A stretch of 64,000 bases of DNA from Planctomycetota bacterium. Lineage in GTDB: Bacteria; Planctomycetota; B15-G4; JADJEK01. The notes under the pieces were generated by a model. The model was not told where the DNA came from. It made no database searches and was given only the letters and a program-made list of their open reading frames with translations. Made by a program: the position numbers and the translations under genes. Every line of letters begins with the position of its first letter. Position 1 is the first letter of the stretch. Of the stretch, positions 43,994-53,123 are shown one piece after another. Location of the stretch: positions 110,007 through 174,006 of the forward strand of contig JADJEK010000011.1 in assembly GCA_016709145.1 (NCBI GenBank), read 5' to 3'.

Positions 43994-46949
43994 TCACGGC
44001 GCGCCGGCGCTCCACAGCATCACCGAGCGTCGCATTCCGACCGGGATCGGGCTGGTGACGTCGAACGTCTGCGCCGGGATCGTCGCGCCGAGCGCGAAGC
44101 GATGGAAGCGCACGCCGGCGTCGATCGGGCTCAACTCGGCCGACGTCACGAGGTCGATCGTCGCGCCGGCGGACGACTCCAGGAGCGAGCCTTCCGCCCA
44201 CACCAATCCGACGGGGTTCGTCGGCGTGAACGCCAGCGAGCCCAGCACGATCTGGTGCGGCAACGGCGCGTTCGGATCGGTGACCGCGACCGCGTTCGGT
44301 GCACCGGCTGCGATCGTGTAGACGTTTGCGGACAGCGGGCCGCTCGCGCCGTCGGGGTCCATCGTGAACGCCAGCGTCGCGTCGAATGGATGCGCGACGA
44401 CGTTGCGGATCCGCGGCGTGCCATCGGTGCCGGCAAAGCCGCCGAACTGCGTCAGCCGAACCGCTTCACCGGAACCGTCGAGGTCGAACGCGAACAGCTC
44501 GTAGGCTCCCACGACTCCGCCGACGACCGGCCGCGCGGTGAACGCGTAGTGGTTCGCCAGCGGACCGCTCGGGATGCGGCGCAGTTGGAAGTCCTCCGCG
44601 ATCGCCTCGGTGAACAGGTTGCCGCGCGTCGACACGTTCGTGTTGTTCGGACTCGGTGGTGCCACGCCGAAGGACGGCTCGAACTCGGCGCCGGTGATGT
44701 TCGTCAGGCGCAAGCTCGGCGCGTTCGTCTGCGGATCGTTGCGCAGGTCGATCGCGACGAAGTTGGCGAAGTCGAACGGGATGCCGTTGATCGCCGAGAG
44801 CCCGTGCGAGTCGCGGACGAACACGAAGTGATCGCCGTCTTGCGTGACCATCGAACCCAGCGGATCGACCGTCGGCCGATCGAAGTTGACCATCGTGGCC
44901 GGGATGTCGAAGGGACCGCTCAGCGTCGACGGGTTCATCGTGCGCGTGAGGTTGAACGCGACACCATCGGCGATTCGGATCGCGAAGACGTCGAACCGAT
45001 CGGACGAGGCGCCAGCGACCGGGAAGCCCGCCGTCACGACGAGGTGCGATCCGTCCTGCGTGAACACGAACTCGGCGAACGTCCGGAAGTCACCGATGAG
45101 GTCCCACTGACCACCGCCGGTCACGGCCGTCGCCAGCGGTACCACGAGTCCGGCATCGGCGCCGTTCGTGCGCGCGACGGCCGGCACGGAAATGACCCCC
45201 TGCTGGATCGCGAACGCCAAGCGCGAGCCGTCGGCATTGAACGTGCCACGGCGGCCGAATTGCGCGCGCGCGTCGCCGAACTCCGCCAATGAGGTCGGAC
45301 TCGGGAAGACGGTCACGTTCGTGATGGTCTCGGTGGTCCGAGTCACGCTACTGATCACGTAGACGTCCTCGCCGATCGCAGCGGTTCCCGCGATGACGGC
45401 GAGCGAGCGATGGTCGCTCGCGACGACGCCTTGACGATCGACCCGCGTGAGGGCCGCCGCCGGACCGCCGGCTGTCGGCAGGACGCGCGTCGCGGCGCTC
45501 GGAGCGGCCGTGGAAGCGCGCGACAGACGGTTCGGCGTCAGGCCCGTCCCGCTGTTCGTCGAGCTCGCGAAGTACGCGACGAAGCCACCTTGGCCATCGT
45601 CGACGAACGCGAACGACTCTTCTTGGATCGTCACGGCATCGGCCGCGACCGCGGGCGTGACGTCGACGATCGGCAGGCCGCCGGGAAATCCGGGCGTCGG
45701 CCGCAGATCGAGGAGGAATGCGCGGTCGTTCGGTGCTCCGGCTTCATCGAGGCAGACGAGCGCGAAGTCGCCATCGGGCGACACGGCGACTTCCCAATCG
45801 AATGGCGACAGCGTGTCGGCGCCGAGGAACGTTCCGAACGATGCGGGCACGAGGTTGCGGAATGTGCCGGTCTCTTCGAACAGGACTCCGAAGCCGTACG
45901 CGGCCGGATTGCCGCCGATCTTCTGCTTCCAATGGAACAGTTGGCGATGACCCGGCAGACGGATGCGGGGAAACTCGTGGTTCTCGACGTCGAGGACCGG
46001 AGCGTCCACCGCGAGGATGCCGACGCCCGACGCACGCAGGTGTGCGGCGGTCAGCGCGCTCGCGTTGTTCCCCGGGCCGTCGGGATCGGACGACGACCAA
46101 CTGGTCGACAATGGGTCGGTGCCCGACGCGTGGCTCTGCGCGACGAAATCGTGCGTGCCGGCCAGTTCGATGTTCCACAGGTCGATCGCACCGCCGAACG
46201 CACCGCTGAAGTCCGGCGCGATCGCGAACGCCGCGAGCGTCGCGTCGCCGAGATTCGCGTCGCCGATGGTGCCGAGCGATTGGCGATCGGACGCAGCCTG
46301 ACCGTTCGGATTCGCGTCGAGCCCTTCCGAGTACGCGAGGCGCACGGGGAAGTCGAGCGCGTCGAACACCACGATCACGCCGTTGCCGACGCGCAGTTGA
46401 TTCGTCTGCGGGTCGCGCTCGACGGCCTGCAAGAAGATGCGCGCGGTCGCCGACGACGTCGACTCGAAGCGGCAGCAGGAACGGTACTCCGGGCGTCAAC
46501 GAATTGACCAACGTGAGCTCGGACGGCGCGCGTGTGGGCAGGCTCAGCAAGCCTTGACCGTTCAGCGCCTGCGGCAGTCCGGTCGAGACGACGTCGCTCG
46601 GCGCGACGCCGAACACGCCCGCGAGCGCGCCGGCGCCGATGCCGTCCACCAACGCGTGCAGCGGCGCGTTCACGCCGGGCGCGACGAATGGCCTCAGATA
46701 CGCACCGTTCGCCACGATCGGTTCGCCGACGGGGTCGCCGTCGAACGCGTCCGCGGACACGAGCAGGGCGACGGCGGCGCCGGGCGTGCCACGCAGCTCG
46801 ATCTGGAGTTCGTGGAGCGCTTGGGCATGGGCGACCGCGCCGTTCGTCGCGGCGCCGACACCATTGACGCGCAAACGCGGAACTTGTGCGTGAAGGGTTC
46901 CGAACATCGACGCGAGGGCGCCGATCGCGAGCAGCGAGACTTTGAACAT
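43994..46949 (-). pseudogene. Large secreted protein with a frameshift near its N-terminal quarter
   Basis: The N-terminal 165 residues start at ATG 46949 with a signal peptide (VSLLAIGALASMFGTLHAQ) and run to LLPLRVDVVGD. Near 46450 the frame shifts by one base, and the rest (ARIFLQAVERDPQTNQLRVG to the stop at 43994, about 810 residues) continues in another frame. The long part is rich in Asp/Gly/Thr beta-strand repeats (QDGDHFVFVRDSHGLSAING, TFNADGSRLAFAIQQGVISV) like a WD40/TolB-type propeller, and would be exported. A single sequencing error would produce the same picture, so the gene may be intact in the cell. Function unknown. Confidence 0.7.
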
Positions 46950-47094
46950 GGTGGATCCCCGGGCTGGAGGTGAGCGACGACGGAGTTCGGGCGCGCAGGG
47001 TGCGCCCGGTCGATCTCGAGCGTCCGAGGCTAGCTGGGACTGGGGTCGCAGTAACCGCAGGACGAGATCGATCGAGCTCGAACACCCGCCGGCG

Positions 47095-47183
47095 GCCGCA
47101 GACGTCTTGCCCCAGAACATCCATCGACGCGAGCAACGGCGGCGTCGCGCGCCTGCCGGCCTCCCGCGATGCGCAGGCGCATG
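47095..47183 (-). pseudogene. Fragment duplicated from the 3' end of gltX
   Basis: Read on the minus strand, this stretch encodes RRATPPLLASMDVLGQDVC, almost the same as the end of the glutamyl-tRNA synthetase in this window (KRATPPLLESMEVLGQDVC). About 47 of the first 57 bases match 49530-49586, then similarity fades. It lies in the 262-base gap between two secreted-protein genes and has no start of its own. Confidence 0.8.
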
Positions 47184-47197
47184 CACGGGAGGCCGGC
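47155..47197 (-). terminator. Terminator hairpin of the secreted protein gene
   Basis: GCCGGCCTCCCG and CGGGAGGCCGGC are perfect 12-base arms 14 bases beyond the stop of the minus-strand gene 47212-49362. Confidence 0.75.
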
Positions 47198-47211
47198 ACG
47201 TTTCGTCGCGG

Positions 47212-49362
47212 TCACTGCACCGTGAACACGAGCGTGTCGCTCGTCATGAAATTCTGGCCACCGGAGTTGCAGAACTCGGTCGCGTTCGCCGGAGGGAGGA
47301 AGTCCATCACCTGCACGGCGAACTGAGTGCCGAGCAGGCTCGGGCTCGAGCCGATCGGGATCGATACGGTCGGCGACGTCATCTGCAGGTACGTCGTCCC
47401 GCCGACGCCGATCTGGCACGACGTGCTGCACGCGGGCAGCAGGACCGGCGGACCGATGGCGAGCAGCGGAGCGTGCGTGTTCACGGCGGTGACGGTGCAG
47501 GTGGTCCCGAGTGCCGGGATCGACGCCGACACGAGGATCGGCTCGGCGGGGCCGCCGCAGCCGGTGTTCAGCACCGTCTTGCCGCCGCTGGCTTGCAGAG
47601 TCGACCAGAACGCGCCGCGCGCGTCCTCGTCGCCCGACGGCAGGTTCTTCTGCGACCACACGACCATGTGCTTGCCGACCTGATCGAATCCCGCGCCGGC
47701 GAGCCGGACCGGGCGGTTCTCGGTCGTGCCGCCTTGGATCAGCACGTGGCCTTCCTGGAACGAGATCGCAGGCGACGCGAAGAACGTCGCGCCGCGGATC
47801 TGGATCGGAGTGTCGAGGCCCTGGCCCTCGACGTACGCGAGCGCGTAGCGCACGCCGTCGAACGACAGCGCGGGCTGGGACTGGAACGAGTTGACGCTGC
47901 CGCTTGGTTCGAGCGCGGTCAGGTTGAACAACGTGCCGACGGTCGGCGTCGTGCCCGACGTGACCGTGCGGCCGAAGATGTCGCGCGTTCCGCTCGACAC
48001 GTCGCGGGCGAACGCGACGAAGAAGTTCGTCCCGTCGGTGGCGATCGCGGGGTCGCTCTCGAAGAACGTCGAGTTCGCGATCGCGAACGGACTCCCGACC
48101 ACCGCGCCGCTCGTGTTCACCTGACGGGCGTGCAGGTCGTAACGGCCCGAACCGTCCCACAGGTTCGTGCTCGTGTACGCGACGAGCCAGCGGCCGGCGG
48201 AATTCGGCGAAGGCGACACGACCGGATCCATCACGTCGTCGGTGTCGTCGATTTCGAACAGGCCAGCGACGTTGCCGGCGGCGGTCACGAGCCGACCGAC
48301 GACGCGGATCGACGTGAACGTCTGCTCTTGGAACGCGATCAGGAAGCGTCCGCCGGGTCCGTTGCCGCCGATCGCGGCCGATCTCGGATAGTCGTTGACC
48401 AGGTTCGACACGACGAACTTCGCCGACGCCGCGGTGCTACCCGCGACGCGCGCCCGCGCCTCGATCTCGCCGTCGTCGAGGAAGATGTTCTGGCCGTCGT
48501 TGCTCCAGACGGTCATGAAGTGCGGCGACGAGAACGCGACGCGCGGGAACAGAGAGTTCTTGGACGTGATGTCGAGGGCGATCGTCTCGAGCGCCGTGCC
48601 GCCGCACGCGTCGTAACGCGTCGCGAGTACGTCGGAGTCGGTGGCCGAGTACTCCTTCGTGTACGAGACCTGGAACACGTCGACGGACGAGGCGTAGGCG
48701 ACGTCCGGGTTCTTGGCGCGATCGCTGCCGCCGTCGACGGTGACCGTCGAGATGACCGGGTCGACGACGATCGGATAGCGCGCGGGGTTCTGCCAGCCGT
48801 CGGGCAACGCGATGCGGATCGCGCCTTGTTCGAAGCGCGTCGCGACCGTGGCCTTGTCGCCGCGTGCGTCGATCAACGTCGCGTCGCCGTACGTGACCGT
48901 CGCGAGGCCCTGCGCGTCGAAACGCAGCCCCGCCGCGTCGCGGCCGGCGAAGACGGCGTCGGTCGCGACCGACACGCGCAGTTCGGACTCGCCAAGCGGA
49001 GCGCGCAGGAGAAAGCTCTGCTCGACCTGGTGGACGCCGAGGTCATAGATCTCGACGAGTGTGCCGCGATCGAATGAGACGCGGTTGCCGTCACGCAGCG
49101 GGAGGGCGGTGCTGTGGCCGTCGACGTGGAACGCGAAGCGCGAGTTCTTCGGCGCGCGTGCGCCGAGCAGCGGCACGTACTCGGCGCCCGTTGGCCCGAA
49201 GATCATCTTGTAGTTCGCGCCGGCGGCGTAGAGCCGACCGTCCGCGTCGACGTCGTGCAGGACGTCGTCGAGGGGGGGAGCCCCCGTTGCGCGCAACTGC
49301 GCCTCGACGGCGGGCGGGTTGAGTAACGCGGTCGCGACGGTCAGGGCAAGGACAAGGGACAT
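47212..49362 (-). CDS. Large secreted protein of unknown function
   Basis: A 716-residue exported protein (signal peptide LVLALTVATALLNPPAVEA). The ATG at 49362 has GGAGGA 6 bases upstream, better than an ATG 42 bases earlier. The N-terminal quarter includes YPIVVDPVISTVTVDGG; the centre has propeller-like repeats (FLIAFQEQTFTSIRVVGRLV, GRWLVAYTSTNLWDGSGR, FFVAFARDVSSGTRDIFGRT). The last 110 residues have two Cys pairs and end in SGGQNFMTSDTLVFTVQ, similar in style to the C-terminal module of the other secreted proteins here. No enzyme motif is seen. The gene is bracketed by two copies of the gltX 3' end, so it may have been inserted there. Confidence 0.72.
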   Translation of the reverse strand: MSLVLALTVATALLNPPAVEAQLRATGAPPLDDVLHDVDADGRLYAAGANYKMIFGPTGAEYVPLLGARAPKNSRFAFHVDGHSTALPLRDGNRVSFDRGTLVEIYDLGVHQVEQSFLLRAPLGESELRVSVATDAVFAGRDAAGLRFDAQGLATVTYGDATLIDARGDKATVATRFEQGAIRIALPDGWQNPARYPIVVDPVISTVTVDGGSDRAKNPDVAYASSVDVFQVSYTKEYSATDSDVLATRYDACGGTALETIALDITSKNSLFPRVAFSSPHFMTVWSNDGQNIFLDDGEIEARARVAGSTAASAKFVVSNLVNDYPRSAAIGGNGPGGRFLIAFQEQTFTSIRVVGRLVTAAGNVAGLFEIDDTDDVMDPVVSPSPNSAGRWLVAYTSTNLWDGSGRYDLHARQVNTSGAVVGSPFAIANSTFFESDPAIATDGTNFFVAFARDVSSGTRDIFGRTVTSGTTPTVGTLFNLTALEPSGSVNSFQSQPALSFDGVRYALAYVEGQGLDTPIQIRGATFFASPAISFQEGHVLIQGGTTENRPVRLAGAGFDQVGKHMVVWSQKNLPSGDEDARGAFWSTLQASGGKTVLNTGCGGPAEPILVSASIPALGTTCTVTAVNTHAPLLAIGPPVLLPACSTSCQIGVGGTTYLQMTSPTVSIPIGSSPSLLGTQFAVQVMDFLPPANATEFCNSGGQNFMTSDTLVFTVQ

Positions 49363-49437
49363 CGCATTCCTCCGATTGGACACGTAGGTCGTCGGAAGGA
49401 ACACGGTGTGGAGCGTCGAGCACCGACAAGGATTCCG

Positions 49438-49467
49438 GACGGGGACGGAGGCGCGTCTGTCCCCGTC
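49438..49467. repeat. GGGGAC-type hairpin next to gltX
   Basis: GACGGGGACGGAGGCGCGTC and TGTCCCCGTC fold into one hairpin of the same design as the pair at 34641-34737. It lies 17 bases beyond the end of gltX. Confidence 0.8.
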
Positions 49468-49483
49468 ACGAGGCCGGTTCCGG

Positions 49484-50947
49484 TCAGGCGGCCAGCATCG
49501 TGAGCGCTGCTTCGATCCGCCGCGCGCAGACGTCCTGCCCGAGGACCTCCATCGACTCGAGCAGCGGCGGCGTGGCGCGCTTGCCCGTGATCGCGACGCG
49601 CAGACACATGAAGAAGTCGCCCATCTTGAAACCGAGTGACTCCAACGCGTTCTTCATCGGGACTTCCATCGCGTCCTTCGTGAACGGCATCGTGTCGCGC
49701 ACGACGGCGAGCGCGGTCGTCAGCGCCTGCTTGCGCTGGTCGGGCGTCAGCTTCTTCGCCGCTTCGAACTCGGCGCGGTCGATCGTGATCGCGTCGGTGA
49801 AGAAGAACTGCGTCATCTCGTCGAACTCGACCAGCTTCTTCAGGCGTTCCCGCACGAGTGGCACGATGCGCAACAGCAGCGTGCGATCGAGAGTTCGGCC
49901 GCGCTCCGCGTAGAACGCGACGAGCTTGTCGGTCAGCGCGTCCGTCGTCAGCGCGCGGATGTACTCGCCGTTCAGCCAATCGAGCTTCGTCAGGTCGAAC
50001 ACCGGACTCGACGTAGTGATCGTCTCCGGCATGAACTCCGCGAGCATGCGGTCGACCGTGAAGATCTCGGTGTTGTCGTTGGTCGTCCAACCCATCAGCG
50101 CGAGGAAGTTGAGCAGCGCCGCGGGCAGATAACCCTGCTCCTGGTACCACTCGAGCGAGGTCGGGTTCTTGCGCTTGCTGATCTTCGACTTGTCCTGGTT
50201 GCGCAACAGCGGCAGGTGGCAGAACACCGGCGGTTCCCAGCCGAACGCGCGATACAGCAGCAAGTGCTTCGGCGTCGACGGGATCCACTCCTCGGCGCGC
50301 ATCACGTGCGTGATGCCCATGAGCTTGTCGTCGACGACGTTCGCGAGGTGATAGGTCGGGAAGCCGTCCGACTTCATCAGCACCTGATCGTCGACGTCCT
50401 TGTTCGCGATCTCGATGCGACCGCGCAGCAGGTCGTCGAACGCCGTCGAGCCGTCGTCGGGGATGCGCAAGCGGATGACGAACGCCTCACCGGCGGTCGC
50501 ACGACGCTCGGACTCGTCCTGCGGGATCTTGCGGCACAGGCCGTCGTAGCCCGGCGGTCGCTTCGCCGCGCGCTGGAACGCACGCAGCTCGTCGAGGCGT
50601 TCGGACGTGCAGAAGCAGCGGTACGCCGTGCCGTTGTCGAGCAACATCCGCGCGTGGTCGGCGTAGATCGCCGAACGCTCCGATTGCCGATACGGCGCGC
50701 ACGGCCCGCCGACGTCCGGACCCTCGTCCCAATCGAGCCCGAGCCAACGCAGCGCGCGGTAGATGGCATCCTCGGACTCACGCGTCGAGCGCGTGCGGTC
50801 GGTGTCCTCGATGCGCAGGATGAACTGCCCGCGGTGCTTCTTCGCGAACGTCCGATTGAACAAGGCGACGTAGGCCGTGCCGACGTGCGGGGCGCCCGTC
50901 GGCGAGGGGGCGATGCGAACTCGAGGGGGGAAGCGGCCTGGCGTCAT
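49484..50947 (-). CDS. gltX: Glutamyl-tRNA synthetase
   Basis: A 487-residue class I synthetase that charges tRNA with glutamate. The HIGH motif appears as APSPTGAPHVGTA, followed by FILRIEDTDRTRSTRESE, with KMSKS as DKSKISKRK near residue 255. Length and order match GltX, including the C-terminal anticodon-binding domain (FGLDKLD-like FDLTKLDWLNGEYIRAL). The protein ends KRATPPLLESMEVLGQDVC plus a short tail. ATG at 50947. It may be either discriminating or non-discriminating; that cannot be told from this sequence alone. Its 3' end is duplicated at 47.1 kb. Confidence 0.94.
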   Translation of the reverse strand: MTPGRFPPRVRIAPSPTGAPHVGTAYVALFNRTFAKKHRGQFILRIEDTDRTRSTRESEDAIYRALRWLGLDWDEGPDVGGPCAPYRQSERSAIYADHARMLLDNGTAYRCFCTSERLDELRAFQRAAKRPPGYDGLCRKIPQDESERRATAGEAFVIRLRIPDDGSTAFDDLLRGRIEIANKDVDDQVLMKSDGFPTYHLANVVDDKLMGITHVMRAEEWIPSTPKHLLLYRAFGWEPPVFCHLPLLRNQDKSKISKRKNPTSLEWYQEQGYLPAALLNFLALMGWTTNDNTEIFTVDRMLAEFMPETITTSSPVFDLTKLDWLNGEYIRALTTDALTDKLVAFYAERGRTLDRTLLLRIVPLVRERLKKLVEFDEMTQFFFTDAITIDRAEFEAAKKLTPDQRKQALTTALAVVRDTMPFTKDAMEVPMKNALESLGFKMGDFFMCLRVAITGKRATPPLLESMEVLGQDVCARRIEAALTMLAA

Positions 50948-51048
50948 CGGAGTGCTCGGGGAAGGGGGGCGCGGTATTCAACGGGGAGTTGAGGGGGACG
51001 GGAAGATCGAAGTTGAACGATCCGAGAGGGACGCATCGGGGACGCATG

Positions 51049-51144
51049 GGGGACAGAGCAGATGAGGGGACTGTCCCCGTCATGCGCGGATGCGCGCGAC
51101 TGGCGCTCGCGATTGGGGACAGTCCCCTCATCTGCTCTGTCCCC
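51049..51144. repeat. Palindromic repeat with 30-base perfect arms
   Basis: GGGGACAGAGCAGATGAGGG through GACTGTCCCC (51049-51078) is the exact complement of 51115-51144. Each arm contains a complete GGGGACTGTCCCC core, so the arms can also fold on themselves. It is located between the HEAT-repeat gene and gltX, both on the minus strand. Confidence 0.88.
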
Positions 51145-51164
51145 ACTGGATGACGCGGGGACGA

Positions 51165-53123
51165 CTACTCGCGGCGTGCCGCGCCCCTCCCCGCATCCGC
51201 GACCTCGACGTCCTCGTCGCTCTCCGACTCCGCCAAGCGGTCGAAGACCGCCATCGCTCGCGGGTCGCGCGTCGCGCCCGCTAGCTTCGCCAACGCGATG
51301 CGTTGGTCGCCTTGCGCGGCCTCGAGTTGCTCCAGGATCTCGGGGATCACTTCTCGGCCGCAGGCTCTTGCCAGGCGGCGGACCGTCGCGCCGAACTCCT
51401 CGTCCTCGACGAACTCGCCGACTCTTGGCAGCCACGGCCCCAATTGCCCCAGACGATCACGCAGGCCGCGACCCGCCGCCGCCTTCACGCGGTCGGTGCT
51501 GGTCTCGCCCTGCATGATCTTCTTCAGCGCCGACAGCGTCGCGCCGACGTTTTCGCCCTTCAGCGTGCGGGCGAGATCCGCGAGTTGGGACAACGTAGCT
51601 TGCGTCTGCTTTGCGTCGAGCGGCACGAGGTCGAATTGACCCGTGCTCGGGTTCATCGCTCCGTATTTCAAGATCGGCGCATGGCGTTCGAGGAAGCCCT
51701 CGTCGCCCGCATCGGCGAGTGCGCGCAAGGCCGCCGCGCGAGCGCGGTCCGTCGTCGTCGCCTTCAGCGCCTGCTCGATCGACGCCACGGCTTCCGGTGT
51801 TCCGATCGCTCCGAGCGTCAAGAAAGCCGATGCGCGATCGTCCTCGAGCGTCGCAGAAGTCGCGATCCGCTCCAGCGCGAGGATCAGACTTTCGGCGCGC
51901 AACGCGCGCGCCAGCATCAACGCCGCGCGGCGGACGGTGTCGTCCTTCGCGTACAGCGCGATCTCGCATTCGCGGCGCAGGGAGTCGTCCTTCGCGCCGG
52001 CCGTGACGGCCGCGGCCGCGAGCAGCAGGCGTTGCGCCGGGTCCTCGGTCTTGCCGTGCGCTTCGACGAAGCGCGCCGGATCGAACGACAGCGGCAGGTC
52101 GAGCAGTTGCGGCGTCAGTTGCGCGAGCAGCTTGGGGTGACCGTCGTCGATGTTCACGAGTCGCGCGAGCACGTTTTCGTTCAGCACGCGCAACGCGCGC
52201 AGCGCGAATGCCGACGGCGACTGGAACGGATCGCCGACGCCCTCGTCGGCCATGCCGAGGAACAACTGGTCGGCCAGCGACTCGGTCCACTTCGGATTGC
52301 GACGCACCCACTCCGGACCGTCGATGACCGCGGTCTCCTTCAGCCAATCGAGTTGGTACGCATGCACGTACTCGATGTGGAACACGCCGGACGGAGGTCG
52401 CGTGCCGTCGGGAAGCGTCGCGGTGGGGTGGACGAACATGCGGACGCAGTTCGACGCCATGATCGACGCGTCGCGTTCGTCTTCGTAGCTGAGGACGTAG
52501 TCGACGACCTGGAAGCCGCTCGGGCGCAACGTCCGCACGCTGCGCGTGAAGTTGCGATGCAGCGGCGTCATCGAGATCTGTTCGGCGCCGACGTACTTCT
52601 CGGTGATCTCGACGTGGTAGTGCTCGTGGTTCAGCTCTTTCACGGCGGCGGCACGACCGCTGCCGCCCGGCATCACGTTCGGGACCAGCGCGCGCAGGGG
52701 CAGCAGCGCGAGGTCGGACTCGTGCACGATGCGCGTGCCGAGCTTCGCCAAGTCCTCGACACCGTTCAATTCGACGGCGGCGCCGACCGCGTCCTTCTCC
52801 TTCGACAGGCGGAAGGTGAGCCCGGTCTGCGGCGACAACGTCCGGCCGCCGGCGTCCTTCAATCCGATGTCCGTGAGCGCGACCCAGGTCGGGCCTTGGT
52901 TCGGCCAGTAGTGGATCTTGCCGCTGAAGACTTCGCCGCGGCCCGCGCCGAGCCCGAGCGTCGAGTACGGCACCAGGATCGTCACGTGCATCGACGCGGC
53001 GTCCTTCGGCTTGCGCTCGGGTTTGACGGGGTCGGCCGCGCGCGCCGCATCGGCGCCGAGGGTGACCAACGCGGTCGCGAACAAGAGACGGGGGAGCAAC
53101 GAGCGATGAGTCATGGATTTCAT
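51165..53123 (-). CDS. Secreted HEAT-repeat protein
   Basis: A 652-residue exported protein (signal peptide LLPRLLFATALVTLGADAARA). The N-terminal 250 residues are a beta-rich domain (STLGLGAGRGEVFSGKIHYW, VMFHPTA-like VRMFVHPTATLPDGTRPPSG) of unknown fold; the rest is about ten HEAT-like helical repeats (LRRECEIALYAKDDTVRRAA, DRARAAALRALADAGDEGFL). Such proteins usually act as scaffolds. The start ATG 53123 overlaps the stop of the DUF1570 gene upstream (ATGA), so the two are translationally coupled and may act on the same target. Confidence 0.8.
   Translation of the reverse strand: MKSMTHRSLLPRLLFATALVTLGADAARAADPVKPERKPKDAASMHVTILVPYSTLGLGAGRGEVFSGKIHYWPNQGPTWVALTDIGLKDAGGRTLSPQTGLTFRLSKEKDAVGAAVELNGVEDLAKLGTRIVHESDLALLPLRALVPNVMPGGSGRAAAVKELNHEHYHVEITEKYVGAEQISMTPLHRNFTRSVRTLRPSGFQVVDYVLSYEDERDASIMASNCVRMFVHPTATLPDGTRPPSGVFHIEYVHAYQLDWLKETAVIDGPEWVRRNPKWTESLADQLFLGMADEGVGDPFQSPSAFALRALRVLNENVLARLVNIDDGHPKLLAQLTPQLLDLPLSFDPARFVEAHGKTEDPAQRLLLAAAAVTAGAKDDSLRRECEIALYAKDDTVRRAALMLARALRAESLILALERIATSATLEDDRASAFLTLGAIGTPEAVASIEQALKATTTDRARAAALRALADAGDEGFLERHAPILKYGAMNPSTGQFDLVPLDAKQTQATLSQLADLARTLKGENVGATLSALKKIMQGETSTDRVKAAAGRGLRDRLGQLGPWLPRVGEFVEDEEFGATVRRLARACGREVIPEILEQLEAAQGDQRIALAKLAGATRDPRAMAVFDRLAESESDEDVEVADAGRGAARRE

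Noticed and set aside
51049..51144. Rho-independent terminator in the strict sense
   Set aside because: The arms are strong but there is no T-run on either side; the element belongs to the repeat family instead.
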